Assembly: GCA_023374025.1 (NCBI GenBank)
Contig: SIJG01000030.1
Location: 1,087,801-1,151,800, forward strand
Length of the DNA stretch: 64,000 bases
Direction: 5' to 3'
DNA from: Heterodera schachtii
Taxonomy: Eukaryota > Nematoda > Chromadorea > Rhabditida > Heteroderidae
Positions 22,270 to 34,668 of the stretch are shown piece after piece. Every line of letters starts with the position of its first letter. The first letter of the stretch is position 1. The notes beneath the pieces are model-generated. The model did no database searches. It was not told the DNA's origin and saw only the letters and a list, made by a program, of their open reading frames with translations. Made by a program: the position numbers and the translations under genes.

Positions 22270-23560
22270 ATTGGATATGTGAACGGTGTAATTATAGCCG
22301 CCAAAATATATACAGAAATCTGTTCACTGTTTCACCCTAAAAATGCAGACAACCTTTCGATGGCAGTCAAAGTGTGAGAGCAAGTTTTCGAGAGCCAAAC
22401 ACGGAACGAATGTAAAATTGTTGCGAAGATCAAAGCGGAGATTGTCTCCTATTGCATTTTGACAGTTAAGGCAATTAATAACCAAAAATCTAAGTCGGCG
22501 GCCGCATTTTTGAGAAAAAAATGGAGCGGCTAAACAATTAATTATCTCCTTAATGTACCACGAATCGTAGTATTTTTAATCGTAGCAAAAAAAAATTGTT
22601 TATCGTGTTGAATCAGATTATGTGTAAGATCCACGTTGTTCTGTCTAGACATTTATTATACATCAAAAGTTATCCGACATAAGAATAAGGATATCCATTA
22701 AGTCATTCCGAATAATATATAAAATACGAATCATTGAGTAAAACACCAAGAATTAGTCACTGGCATCAAGGGCACTCACTCTGTCTATCTACATATTGCC
22801 AACAAATTGAAACATTTTGACCAACACGAGAGGACAATTGTTTGTGCCGGGAAATTAGCGGTGACAAATAAGAACACTCCGCCATCGTGTTGCCGAATTT
22901 CAAAAGCTGACCAAAGACGAAGGACAAGTAAGTGTAAGGAAAAACAAAATCGTTTAGACATTTGTAAAAATGTTTGGACATTATAATACTGTCTCAAGGG
23001 TTAATAGTCTAATAAATATGAAAAAAATTTTTAGAAAGATTTTTGGCTATAATATATGACGATAAAAAATATTCCAGAGGGTGATAAATTTATTCGTTAT
23101 GCACACTCCTTAAAATGGCATGAGCACGACAAACCAAAACTCACCTTTATTGTTTTTATGCCTAATCATGAATAGGTTGTCAAGACTACAAGTAATTTTA
23201 AAGCAATGAATTTATATAATTTGGTCTATGATTTTTCGAGAAAATCCACCAAAATATCTATCTTTTTGAGAAAATCTAAAATTGTACAGAGGGACGCGTA
23301 GCGGCTTGTTCTTTTTAAATCTTTGATAAAATCCTTAATGAAAATGCATACAAAAAACAGAATTCTTGCAGTTTTGCACCAAATTCCTGGTTCGCGCCTA
23401 GAAATAGAAAAGAAAATTCGTTTGTCGGGACCATCATAATTATGGGAGTGCGGCATAATAGAAAAGTACCAAAAAATTATTATATAATTTTCTATTTTAT
23501 TCTTTTTTTATTGGACTGTCAATACATTTAAAGATCTAAATCCATTTAATCAATTTCCAA
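22270..23560. other. Non-coding region upstream of the second SKP1-like copy
   Basis: No clear gene. TGGGAGTGCGGCATAA at about 23442-23457 matches intron sequence of gene 1 near 6697-6712, so this is homologous intron sequence of a partial copy. Confidence 0.5.
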
Positions 23561-23570
23561 TGATATTCAG

Positions 23571-23746
23571 ATGGTCTAAAGAAAACAACTGATATGCCAA
23601 TGGATTCGGATGTGCCAACTGGAGAAGTCGCAGAGGAATCGGCTTCAAATGCCAAGGCTGAAACAATTGTGGAGGAAATCCAAAAATTCGTACCTCCGCC
23701 ACACATCATGCAATGGGACGTGAAAACAGACCTTGAGATGGTTCGA
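23571..23746 (+). pseudogene. SKP1-like copy 2, exon 13 equivalent
   Basis: This 176-bp exon has the same acceptor (ATATTCAG), donor (GTTCGA-GTAAGT) and length as exon 13 of gene 1. It encodes DVPTGEVAEESASNAKAET, then QKFVPPPHIMQWDVKTDLEM, the helix preceding the SKP1 C-terminal region. The exon itself is open, but upstream exons are absent and the next exon is frameshifted, so the copy is broken. Confidence 0.75.
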
Positions 23747-24084
23747 GTAAGTTTCGTTTTTTTAAATAGCAACTACCCAAAAAGGGTGTTAACATGTAAC
23801 GATTCAGTATGTTAAAATTGGATTTAAAATTCATAAAAGAAGAAATGTTTTGATTTATGGAAGCTATTTAGGTGGAATGTTCTTATTTTAAAATTTTCCA
23901 TCGGGCCTCTGGTTTTTAAGAATTTTTCACAAAGAGAAGTTTTAAGTGTACATTTGGAAATTCCGAATCTAGATTTAAAAAAACAGATTAAATTACATAA
24001 CTGATATTTGAGATAAGAAACATAAATAAAATAAAAATGCAGAAAACCCAAAAAATTGAGTCTGGGACTTCAACGGAGAGTAAA

Positions 24085-24584
24085 TTGAGCCGAATTCCAT
24101 GAAATGCCGCGAATGAATTCGTTTCCATTGGCATTAAAATAAACTTTATTTGTGTGAATGTTAAGGCCGCCGACTTTTATAACATCAATCGTTTGATAAA
24201 TGATCGAGATCGTGAAAGTCAAATGGATCAATGGCAAAACGCCGCAGGAAATTCGCAAGGCATTCGGCGTCGAAGAACCGTACCCGCCTGGACATCCGGA
24301 ATGGGCACGAGTTGAGAAGGAGAACGAGTGGGAAGAATCGGACGAGGAACGTGAGGCACGCCATGCAAAGGATCGAGAGGAGGAAGATGAGCGTGAGAGA
24401 AAGGAAAAGAAGCGCCAGGAAGAAGCGGAACGCGTTGTCAGGAACAACTGCAGCAACAGCAACAACAAGAACAGAATCAGGAACAGGAACATCAGCAAGG
24501 ACAGCAGCATGATGAAGAACAGAAACACGATGAAGATATGAATGATGAGGAGGAAGAGAATGATGATGAAGAGGAAGATGAGTG
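24085..24584 (+). pseudogene. SKP1-like copy 2, frameshifted terminal exon
   Basis: Homologous to the terminal exons at 28896 and 38157. A 20-bp deletion after AATGAT (about 24206) removes the YIDNVY codons and shifts the frame just before INGKTPQEIR. A further one-base loss (CGCGTTGTC for CGCGTTCGTC, near 24437) shifts the tail. The downstream acidic, Gln-rich and GAT/GAA-rich sequence is still recognisable. Confidence 0.85.
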
Positions 24585-24599
24585 ATGAAGCGATCGTAA

Positions 24600-25330
24600 T
24601 GGAAGATGGAGGATAAATTATGTGTTGATTAGTGATTATGATGAACCGAAAAAAGGGTTAAAAATTCAGCTTTTCGATTTAAATTTGCGTTTATTTCATG
24701 GAAAATTTTATTATAAAGGGAAAAATCAATAAAAAAAAATTTCAGCGTCGCCTTTCCAAAAAAAATTTTCTGGAAACAGGGGCCGGATAAAAATTAGAAA
24801 CTGAGGGCAATTTTTTAGCAGATTTTCACCAAAAATGACCATATTTTGCGATTTTGAGAATTTTTAAGAAAAAATAAATAAATTTTTGGGACCAGCAATG
24901 CCGTAAAAAAATTTTATTTTCATCACACAATTATTAAAAAACTTCTTTTTTCAAAAGAATCACATTTATTAAGGCAATTGTATAATCTTTTTTGCTTCAC
25001 CCTTGGTATTTTATTGATTGCATATTTTACCAAATAATCAAATGTGCATTTAATTGATTGGCAATTAATTGATGAGGGGTTTGCCGCAGCCGCGACCCCT
25101 CCCCCCTCTAAAAACCAATATAGCATTTAATGCGCATACACAGTGATGACAGAGTTTTCACCCCCCCCCCCCCAACCTAATCATGCCCTTCTCCCCCCCC
25201 CCCTAACTCCTTAAGTTGCCATATTTTTCCACATAATCAAATGTGGCATTTAATGCGCACACACAGCGACCGGCGATTTGCCTCCACCCCACCCCCCTAA
25301 AGCCCTCCCCCCTACCTCATCACCTGCTTG
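24600..25330. other. Spacer with poly-C tracts, upstream of SKP1-like copy 3
   Basis: No gene seen. Poly-C runs occur at about 25160-25173 and 25195-25202, with CCCCACCCCCC near 25287. The motif GCATTTAATGCGCA with TGGCAT appears in this region (25244-25249), a partial upstream echo of the promoter block at 25331. Confidence 0.5.
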
Positions 25331-25338
25331 CGCATTAA

Positions 25339-25344
25339 ATGCCA
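25339..25344 (+). promoter_or_regulatory. ATGCCA hexamer (DOG-box-like), SKP1-like copy 3
   Basis: ATGCCA sits in CGCATTAAATGCCACGTTT, 127 bp before the signal-peptide start at 25471. It is followed by a TATA-like 'caatataagcgctg' that corresponds to 'caatttaagcgcgg' in gene 1. Confidence 0.4.
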
Positions 25345-25470
25345 CGTTTAAATGGTGGCAAAAATGGCAATATAAGCGCTGCGGAAAGACAAAAAAATTA
25401 TAATTCAAAAATCATAAAAAAATTCAATCCCACCAAATTCACCCTATTATCATCACCAACCGTGAACATT

Positions 25471-28400
25471 ATGCTGAGGATTGTTCTACTCATCTCCATT
25501 TTGGCACTGTTTGGTGATTGCGTGGACAAGGGAAAAAGAAAAGCAGGAGGAATAAGTAAAAATAAAGAAATTACAAATAAAATTATTATTTCGTAAAAAA
25601 TTAGGTATTAATGAGCCAATTGTAAATGAAGTCAAAGAAAAAGCATTCGTCGCAACAAGTAAAATATTGTCAATAAAAAGTGAAATTTAATTAAATTAAT
25701 ATGAATTTAGGCAGAAAAGGCAAAGAAAAAGTTGGCGAAAAAATAAGTAAACATTTAAATAATTTATTTATTCTTTATTTTATCATTTTTATTTAATTTA
25801 GACGTTATGGACACAACTGAACATATTGCCCAAATGAGTAAAATTTAAAACATAATTTACAATTAGAATAAGGAGGTGAAACTCAGAATTTTTTAACATT
25901 TACACATATTTAGACATTACCCAAGACAAAGCTAAAATGGGTAAATTATTATTTTTTAAATTTAAAAAAATTTATGAAATTAAATCATGAACAGATTTAG
26001 AGCCTAATGCCAAACCCAAAGCTAATGAGAAAGAAGGTAAAATTATTAAATGATTTTTTAATACATTAGAAATTTTAATTGAATAGCATTTTAGAAAAAT
26101 CAATGATTAGAAAGGATTTTCACAAAAAAGGGTCGCATTTTTTCCAATTTTTGATTGGGCATTGGCGTTAAAAGACTTTGACAAAAAAGAGATAATTTTT
26201 TATGGATTTCGTGAAATTTATCTCAAAAATTCACCAAGTTTGTAACAAAAGAAAACCAGGAGAAATTACCAAAAAATAAAACTACATACCGCTAAATCTC
26301 CATTTTAATCTTCCCCGCTCTACTGGTTCCCCGGTTTGACGGGGGATCTCCTCGGCCCCCGCCCTATTGCGGTCCTAGTTAAATCTAAAAAAATCTTTTG
26401 TCTCATAAAAATATTTTGGTGACTTTATAAAGAAAAAAAATTTGGAAATGCTTGTATAATTTTTTTCTTAATTGCAGAAAGAGAAATTAAAATTTATTTA
26501 TTACAATAAAATCAATCCAAAAAATTTTCCACCCAAAGTTTTTAAATTGAAATTTCAGCTCTTCCAAAATATGTTTTCATTTGGAGCGACAATGAGAAGA
26601 AGAACCTTGAGGTTGACCACAAAGTGATCCGTCTCTCCAAAGAACTCAGCGAATTATTCCATGGTACTTAAAAAATGAATATTTTCCAGAGCAAATTATT
26701 AAATTTTTCATTTCTTAAGCCAAAGACGATCAATCGGTCGATGCAAAACACGGAGAACAGGTTCAAACCTGGAAAAAGCTCGAAAGGTCTCTTTATTAGC
26801 CCATGTTTAATTTTTAAAAATTTTTCACTAAAATGGTAAAGACATTTTCAGTTGGTAAAACCTTTGTCCGGACCATTTACAACGCGGTTAACAGTTGGAC
26901 ACTCAAATTTATATAAAATATTTCCAGGAAACATTGCCGGTTCCGAAACAGGAAGCAGAAAAAATGGTGAAAGAATGGTACGCACATCACAAAAACGATG
27001 AACATAAAACGGTAACTTTTGAATATTTTTGATTAGTTTTAAACAAAAAGATTAAATTAAATTATATTCTGCAGATATTTTCTTTAGAAATATTATATAA
27101 CAAAAAAAAATTTAAATTAAAATAAAATATACTGCAAATATTTTCTTTAGAAATTATATAAAAAAAGCAAAAAGTTAATTCTTTTTTTGAAAATTAATCT
27201 GGGATATATATTACCCATGAAAATTGCGTATATTTGATACATTTTTCATTTCATTCAAATTTTTCATTAATATTATAAAAAATCCTAAAAAATTTCAATT
27301 TTTCAGCTCCAGTTTTTGTGTTCAAGTGTAAGGACAATGTCACTCTGGTGATAAAAGTTCATCTTGATGCAGTTCGGCTTTCCAAGGAGTTGTCAAATAT
27401 GCTTGAAGGTATTAATTAGAATGCATTTTATTTCAACTCTTTCAGATTTATCTTTTCTTTTTCATTTTTAAGATACTGCCGACGAAGGATATCTGGTTTT
27501 TATTAAATATATGTATTATTAATGTTTTGAATTTTTATTTTTGATATTTACGCTCCCAACCGGAAGGATTTTAAACTTCAAAATTAAAAAAAATTCTTAA
27601 TTTTTTGCTAAAAAATAATTCTGACGATAAATAAAATGTTTCCAGAAGCCAATACCGAGTCCAGTTCAGAATTTCAAAAGTGACATCATGCTAAAATTGA
27701 TTAAATTGTGTGATGACTACAAGTACAAATTCGGTTCATGTGGGAATGGGACAACGGGGGACCATTAATTGAGACCATAATTTGGAAAAATGCGGGAATC
27801 GAGTCCCTCCACATGCCGTCTTTAATATTAATTAACTAAATCCTACCCCTAATATTATTTCTAATTAACAAAAATATATTTGATAATATTTGGACGAATG
27901 CATCCAAAACATTGACAGAATCTCCAACAAAGGTTAGAAATTCAGATGGTCTAAAGAAAATAACTGATGTGCCAACTGTTTCGGAGTCATCAGCTACAAA
28001 GGTCCAAGAGGGAGAAGTTGGGGAGGCATCGCCTTCAAATGCCAAGGCTGGAACAATTGCGGAGGAAATACAAAAATTCGTACCTCCGCCACACACCATG
28101 CAATGGGACGTGAAAACGGACCTTGAGATGGTTCGGGTAAGATGCCTTGTTTTTAACAAATACCAATTTCCCAAACTAGAGAACCTAAAAAAGGCACCAA
28201 AAATCGCGAAAAAGGCACTACAATAGGCAACAAAAACTTAAAAAAAGGCATGAAAAGGCACGAAAACCCTGAAAAATGCACGGAAAAAGGCGGTTAAAAT
28301 TTTTTTATTAAGGGTTTTTATGGAGCAAAACACGTAAAACTTAATCAAAAAACTTAATTTTGTTCATTTAATTGACTATTAAATATTTTATAATTTTTTT

Positions 28401-29372
28401 TCAAATAAAGAAAATTTTTAAACCTATAATTTTTTATTAAGAAAAAAAATTAAATTTAGCTATTAATTTTTAAGAAAATTTTCCAATTCTTATGAGTGTA
28501 TTTTGTGAATTTTTCAGCTCATTTCTTATGGATGTATTTTCCCGATTTTATTGCATTTTTAATTGAATTTTTCGGAAAAAGGCCAAAAAAGGCATGGAAA
28601 CAGAAAAAGCAAAAAAGGCATAATTAAAGTCAACATATAAAGAGGAAAATGTGTTATTTATGCTTAATATATCGGAAATAATGCGCAGAAAAAAGGCATA
28701 TGCCTCAAAATACATTCTCTATTTATAACAAATTAATAAATCACCAAGTTTTTTCCATGTTCCCATCTGTTAGTATTTATAAGAAATATTCTGATTTGGA
28801 GGGTCAAATTTTAAGAAATTTTCTATGGTAGTGATTCTTTAAACATAAAAATAGGTTAACTCCATAAAAATTGAGCCTTGACCTTCAAAGCAGAGGTACT
28901 TAGGCGACTTTTCTTGAATGCCGCGAATGAATTCGTTTCCATTGGCATTAAAATAAACTTTATTTGTGTGAATGTTAAGGCCGCCGACTTTTATAACATC
29001 AATCGTTTGATAAATGATGATTACATTGACAATGTGTACGAGATCGTGAAAGTCAAATGGATCAATGGCAAAACGCCGCAGGAAATCCGCAAGGCATTCG
29101 GCGTCGAAGAGCCGTACCCGCCGGGACATCCGGAATGGGCACGAGTTGAGAAGGAGAACGAGTGGGAAGAATCGGACGAGGAACGTGAGGCACGCCATGC
29201 AAAGGAACGAGAGGAGGAAGATGAGCGTGAGAGAAAGGAAAAGAAGCGCCAGGAAGAAGCGGAACGCGTTCGTCAGGTGCAGCAACAAAATCAAGAACAG
29301 AATCAGGAACAGCCTCATCAGCAGGGACAACATCATGATGAAGGACAGGGACACGATGAAGACGATGAATGA
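25471..29372 (+). CDS. Secreted SKP1-like protein, copy 3 (nearly complete, indels)
   Basis: The exon set parallels gene 1: 25471-25555 (signal peptide, IVLLISILALFGDCVDKGKR), 25605-25658, 25711-25746, 25802-25837, 25914-25940, 26001-26036, 26559-26663, 26720-26786, 26928-27011, 27307-27408, 27473-27495, 27646-27733, 27946-28136 and 28896-29372. The ancestral first ATG is GTG here, so translation would start at the next in-frame ATG. WKKLE and EKMVKEWYAHHKND recall the SKP1 CTHHKDD region. The final exon preserves the fit to SKP1: LFLNAANEF, AADFYNINRL, INGKTPQEIRKAFGV, EKENEWEES, then an Arg/Glu/Lys coiled coil and a Gln/His tail. One-base differences from gene 1 in exons 8 and 9 break the phase as written, so it is either a recent pseudogene or contains sequence errors. 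Confidence 0.7.
28177..28721. mobile_element. Diverged MITE of the 'aggca' family in an intron
   Basis: AT-rich element with inverted ends TAGAGAA...AGGCAC and AGGCATATGCC...TTCTCTA, and the same internal 'aaaaaggcac', 'gtattttcccgattttattgc' and 'aatgcgcagaaa' sequence as the hAT-type copies. I see no matching 8-bp duplication. It lies in the last intron of SKP1-like copy 3. Confidence 0.55.
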
Positions 29373-29724
29373 TGAGGATGAAGAAAGAAAGAATAAGATC
29401 CGAAGGAGAGATGAAGAGAAGAAATGATGTGATGATTAGTGATTAGATTGTCCAATGATTCGTCCAAAAATTCTTTTACTGGGTCCTTGTTGCATAAAAC
29501 TTGTTGCTTTTTGTCATGACATTTTTTGGATTTTGCAAGTTTATATGTACATAATACGAAAAATATTGCTGAAAAATGTTGATTAAAATACCCCAAAAAT
29601 GGCTTAAAATTTTAATATAAATTTTATCAGCCTTTTCTGACAAAAATAAAGATTTTTCTTTTGAAAAAGTGATATAAAAATGAAAAAAATGCTTAAAGCT
29701 TGGATTTTTCGACGTATTTTTTTG
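28730..29724 (+). repeat. Segmental duplicate, source-like copy (SKP1 tail block)
   Basis: This 995-bp block, covering the end of the last intron, the terminal exon and the 3' flank, is almost identical to 37991-38986. Only a handful of substitutions and one-base indels separate them, which implies a recent duplication. Confidence 0.9.
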
Positions 29725-29729
29725 CGTTT

Positions 29730-31050
29730 ACTTCAAAAGAAGAAATCACCTGAACCCATTTTAATAAAACATTATTTTTTCTTGAATTCTTAACTCAAAT
29801 TCCTCGCAAAAAAGATTTACATATGTGGCTAATTTGTAAGTGGTGCAAATTTGGCGATGGATAAAAAGAGCCAAATTTGCTAAATTTTTGAATAAATCAA
29901 CTCATAACTTTTTCTCAGAAGCAACCAAGTTGCACAATCTTGGTATCATACGGTAGCATAAAAAAGTTATGAGGCCGCAAAAACGAAATTTTAGGCCTAA
30001 TGGCCGATTTCAAGCTTTTTTCACTTTCTATAATTCCCAACTTTTACATTTATTAATTTTTTTGCTTATTTTTAGTATCGAAAAAATGATTATTATTTAA
30101 TTATATTATAAGTTAATTAAAATTATTGAGTTTTATGTTGTGTTTGAACCCGATCTCCAAAAATGCGAATTTAACCAATTGAGCCACCAATTTTAAGTGG
30201 AAACAGCCAAAAATTTCGATTTTTGAGGCCTCTTAACTTTTTATTTCTCGTTATGGGGGCGTAATATTAAAAATTCACAAAAGAAGTCGATCCTGCTCTA
30301 TCCAATGGTATATAATACATATGCATTTTCCGACTTAAGTTCGGGTGGTTCCCTTGTTAGATGATGTCATTATCATTATTTTCTTTAATGTATTTTTTCA
30401 TTTTATTTTAATTTCATTTTTTTAAAATTCTTTCCTCCCTTCGCTTACTGATTCTGACCATGTCAAAACTATGAGCTTCGTAAGTCGCTGAAGTTCCCAA
30501 GCGTTCCAAAAATCATCATGTACCACTTCAGCCGAGAATTTTCAAGAAAATTTGATTTAATTTTTTTTATCGAATTTTACAAATTAATGGGGATTGTTAA
30601 ATATTCAGCTAAAAAGATAGTGAGTGATGGGTGACCTATTTTATATTCATTCTACATTTAATTAATTTGTGTGCTTTTGGTATGTCGTAATTTTGATTGA
30701 ATAAATTAAATTTTTTTAAATATTCGTTGATCTTTCATTTAAAATATTTTTTCGAGTTCTTTATTACCATAGATTATGACTCCTTATTAATTATAAATTA
30801 TTTTTCATAGTAATTTTATTGTAAGCTTTGTATTTATTCGCTTATTTTCAATTCTTGCTTTGTTGCTTTCACTTATTCCATCGGTCTTAAAAGAAAAAAT
30901 ATATAATTTTTGATCATATCCAAATTTCTATAGATTTTTTGTAAAATATTTTAAATACAAATTTTTACGAGTCATAAGCATCTGCATACGGATTGATACA
31001 TTTTTACAGGTAAATTTTTTGTTGTTGATTATACTTTGGCCTAATCTGTG
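29730..31050. other. AT-rich non-coding region
   Basis: No gene seen. A sequence resembling part of the shared promoter-proximal block (reverse of TTGGTTGCTTCTGAG) occurs at 29930-29950, and a tRNA-like repeat lies at 30138. Confidence 0.5.
30138..30197 (-). repeat. tRNA-like SINE fragment, reverse copy
   Basis: Reverse complement of the 18030 element: GGTGGCTCAATTGGTTAAAT, then CGCATTTTTGGAGATCGGG and TTCAAAC. Confidence 0.55.
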
Positions 31051-31057
31051 AGCCCAA

Positions 31058-31227
31058 TCAATATCTTATCTTTTTACCCCCACCCATTTCTTCAAGAGAT
31101 GGGAGGGCAAAACCAATTTCCACATCGCCACCACCACAATCAGCAGTAATATCAGTACGGTATGTTGGCCGACGTTTGCCTACGGTATTCGCCTCCGTCT
31201 TGCCACACTCCTCCACGCTACCATAAC
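31058..31227 (-). CDS. Isolated GC-richer exon, unknown protein
   Basis: On the minus strand an acceptor-like CAACAG at 31230-31228 opens about 55 codons (GSVEECGKTEANTVGKRRP, DCGGGDVEIGFALPSLEEMG) closed by a GGGG-GTAAAA donor. The stretch is much less AT-rich than all sequence for 1 kb on either side. No neighbouring exons or family can be recognised. Confidence 0.3.
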
Positions 31228-31229
31228 CT

Positions 31230-32600
31230 GTTGTTTTTCAGCTAATAATCCACTTCCATATTTTAATGCATTTCTTTTTATGATAGTAATATGAAAAAAT
31301 TTTTCTGATATTATTTCTTTTATTTATTTGCCTTTAAATTCTTTTTTTATTTTTGGGTAAATTATGAAAATTTAAATTTTTTATTAATTTGAGCATGAAA
31401 AAGAGTTAGGTTGAATATTAACATTTTTTTGTAAATACAATAATTTTATAAGTAATTTTACACTGTTATTTTTCACCTCGTCCCCAAGCAATGTATAACT
31501 AAATAAATCATAGCATATCATAGATGAGATTTAAACAGGGTAGGTCAATGAATAAATTAATTACAGATAATCATAGTGAACTCTTAAATTATTTTAAAAA
31601 AATGTAATTGAATTAGTTTTTGGATCGGTTTATTTTTCATTAATTACATTTTTTAAATATTTAATTGTTATTTTTTAAATAATTTATTTTCCTGGTGAAA
31701 TCCTCCCTTATTTTGAGACCCTCGGAAACATTTTCATTATAAGAAAAATCATTTGTTTTGTGAAATTGCGATCAAAGCTGTCCTTGATACGCGAAAGATT
31801 TAATTTTTTCTTTAATAAATTGTTATTTTTATTATCATAACTGATAATAATTTCCAAAACATTAATTTTTAACTTGTTTAAATATTATAATGGCTTCCAA
31901 AAATTTCTATCAATATTCATAATATTGAAAAAACCAATTTTGACGCGCTGCCATCCCATTTTGGCGGATTTAGGAAACGCGCATGGGTGACGGTTTTTAG
32001 GAAATGCACCAGCCACACCCACCAAAAATTGTCTATTTTGAAAATATCCCAAAAAGTATGCAGTTTATCGCCAAAAGCAGAAAAGATTTTCCCCTTGAGT
32101 TTTGAGTATAATAATAATGCAACACATCTCTGAATGAATCCCCTCTTTCTTTATTTGTTGTCCATCATATCGAATTTGCTACAATGATTAAAATGATGAC
32201 TAATTAGATTAAAATTCCCGGTTATTAATTTGATAATTAATTTACATGAATTTCTAAGTGCGATGTTGTCTTCTGATCACTGGACCATTTTCAGTATGTT
32301 CGACAACATCTCAAATAAATTATGTCATTGTTGGTGTAGATTTTTTGAACAACTCACGTTCCATGTCATCTAAAATAAATAAATTTTAAATTCCATCTTC
32401 CTGCGGGAGTAGGGCTCCCGCCGGGCTCGATAATTAGCAAAAGTTTTTTGACTGTCATTATGCCGTCAAATTAGGAAAGATAATGCAAATATTATTTTAC
32501 CATGCATTGTGAAGACAGTCCCATTAGGTAGAACATATTCATAATCAGAAAGTTACAAAAATTAAAATGTTTATTTATTTATTAAAGCAAAAAAAGAATT
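31230..32600. other. AT-rich non-coding region
   Basis: No gene seen. A stretch at 32035-32110 ('tttatcgccaaaagcag') resembles 19400-19440 and is probably another interspersed repeat. Confidence 0.5.
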
Positions 32601-32610
32601 TTTAAATTAT

Positions 32611-33187
32611 TAAGGCTGCGATTTTTAGTCACAAAAAATCGCGAAATAGGCACCTAAAAGGGCAGAAAAAATCGCAAAATAAGCATTAAATAGGCACAAA
32701 AATAGGCAAATAAAATTTTTTTATTAATAATTTTTAGGTAGGAAAACACATAAAAATTATCAAAAAACTTAATTTTGCTTATATTTCATTATTTAAGTTT
32801 TTTAGAATAACTAGAAATTCTAAAATTTTATCAAGAAAAAATAATTAATTTTTTGGGGATCAATTTTTGTGAAAATTTTTTTCAATTCTTAGGGGGCGTA
32901 TTTTCTGAAATTTTTTCGGGGGTTGAATCTTATGGGTATATTTTCATTTTATTGCATTTTTGTTAAGGATTTTTCTAAAATACTGAAAAAAGGCGCCAAA
33001 AATGGTGAAATAGACACAAAAATAGGCAAATAGGCATTAAGCACAAAAAGTCTAAAATAGGCAAAGTTAAGCATTATAAAAGTCACCGTAGACAACCCAA
33101 ACCAAGTGGAAAAGGCGTTTTTTGTGCTTATTTGTACATATTAAATGCGCAGAAATTTTAGGCATTTGCCTAAAAATCGCCGCCCTA
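32611..33187. mobile_element. hAT-type MITE, copy 2
   Basis: 577-bp element with ends TAAGGCTGCGATTTTTAG and the complement of CTAAAAATCGCCGCCCTA, flanked by the 8-bp duplication TAAATTAT (32603-32610 and 33188-33195). The interior is homologous to copy 3 at 33994. Confidence 0.85.
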
Positions 33188-33367
33188 TAAATTATAATGC
33201 AAATAATTTTACATATTACCATTGTAGGAGGGCCGAGTTTGGTCTTTGTTTTGTCCAGCTAAATAATAAAATTTGTGAAAAAATTGTCTGTTTTATTGTT
33301 AAAAGGGAATAATTTTACAAAAAAATTTATTAATAAATTTAAATTTATTTTATTTTGTTTTAGCATT

Positions 33368-33750
33368 TCCCACTCTCTATTAATTAATTAATTAATTAAT
33401 TGAATTTTAAAATATTCTGCCTTATATTTTTCCCCAATTTTGCAATTTATTTTATTCATCAAAGTTGTCTGATTATGAAGAAAATTCGAATCACAAATAA
33501 ACTGATAGGGCCCAAAAATGTTGGCAAAAAAAATAAAAGTTTTATATCTCTCCACATTCAAACGGTGCTGGGACGTTAGTCAAAAAACCATCAAATGGAA
33601 AATTTTTGATAGAAAGTGGTCATAACTTCTTTGAAACTCAACGAAACTTTTTGTTTGTTAAGTTTTATTAATAGGCTGCTACGGATTTTTAGTTAAGAAA
33701 AGCTAAAAAATGAACAGCGATTTACTCAAAAAAAAAAACTCACATATAAA
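33368..33750 (-). repeat. Duplicate of the ubiquitin-like gene's upstream region
   Basis: About 385 bp, starting at CCCACTCTCTATTAATTAAT, is nearly identical to 46992-47375, which on the minus strand is the 5' flank of the secreted ubiquitin-like gene. The coding part is not present here: the duplicate stops just before the start codon would be reached. Confidence 0.85.
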
Positions 33751-33865
33751 TTTTCCACAAAAATCTAACATAAATTCAAGATTTAACTTATTAGAGATTA
33801 TTTTTGAATTTTTAAAAAAATTCTGTTTTTAGCGATATATTTTTCGTTTTAAGAGCACTTTCATT

Positions 33866-33960
33866 ATGAATCAAGCCTATAAATTAATCCCCATGACTGT
33901 TGAAACCTGTTTGGGTTTATTTACATTTTATTCATTTTTCTCTAAAATTATTAATAAATT
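33866..33960 (-). pseudogene. Relic of the Lys/Pro-rich exon
   Basis: 'ctataaattaatccccatgac' and then 'ttcatttttctctaaaa' match the 3' and 5' edges of the minus-strand Lys/Pro exons at 35.3 and 37.5 kb; the coding middle is deleted. Confidence 0.55.
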
Positions 33961-33993
33961 TTATTTTATTTTTTTAGTTTATTTACTAATAAA

Positions 33994-34548
33994 TAGGGAT
34001 GCAATTTTTTGGCACAAAAAATCGCTAAATATGCACCTAAAAAGGCATAAAAAATCGCAAAATAGGCATTAAATATTACAAAAATAGGCAAAAAAATTTT
34101 ATTAATGCTTTTAGGTTGCAAAACACTTAGTAATTAATCAAAAAAAAAAAAACTTAATTTTGCTATATTTTAATTGTTTTAAACTTTTTTCGAATAAGGA
34201 CAATTTTTAAACCAAAAATTTTTATCAAGCAAAAATAATAAATTTTGGTGATCAATTTTTATGATTTTTTAAAAATTATTAGGAGGTTATATTCTGAAAA
34301 TTTTTCGGGTCGCTTTTTAGAGGTGTATTTTTCATTTTTATTGCATTTTGGTTAATGATTTTCCCGAAAATCCTGAAAAAGGCGCCAAAAATAGCGAAAT
34401 AAGCACAAAAAGTCTAAAATGGGCAAAGTTAGGCATTATAAAAGTCATCGTAGACAACCCAAACCAAGCAGAAAAGGCGTTTTTTGTGCTTATTTGTACA
34501 TATTAAATGCGCATAAATTTTAGGCATTTGCCTAAAATCGCATCCCTA
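33994..34548. mobile_element. hAT-type MITE, copy 3
   Basis: 555-bp element with ends TAGGGATGCAATTTTTTGG and the complement of CCTAAAATCGCATCCCTA. The 8-bp duplication CTAATAAA (33986-33993 and 34549-34556) is perfect and fits the hAT preference nTnnnnAn. Confidence 0.9.
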
Positions 34549-34668
34549 CTAATAAATTTAAACTTATGGGATAATTTATTATTCTCTCCCTCTCACTCTC
34601 GCTCCCTTTCTCTCTCCGCAAAAAAAAAAGAAATAGTTATAAAAATTTTACGAAATTTCAATTTTATT

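Noticed and set aside
22766..22997. Two overlapping 70-codon minus-strand frames
   Set aside because: Overlapping frames in the same short region with no domain, no splice context and ordinary AT-rich flanks.
28839..29354. Minus-strand 171-codon frame with hydrophobic Leu/Phe runs (also 38100-38615 and 8946-9431)
   Set aside because: Antisense of the Glu/Lys/Arg-rich SKP1 tail, which always reads Leu/Phe/Ser on the other strand. The sense strand has the SKP1 motifs.
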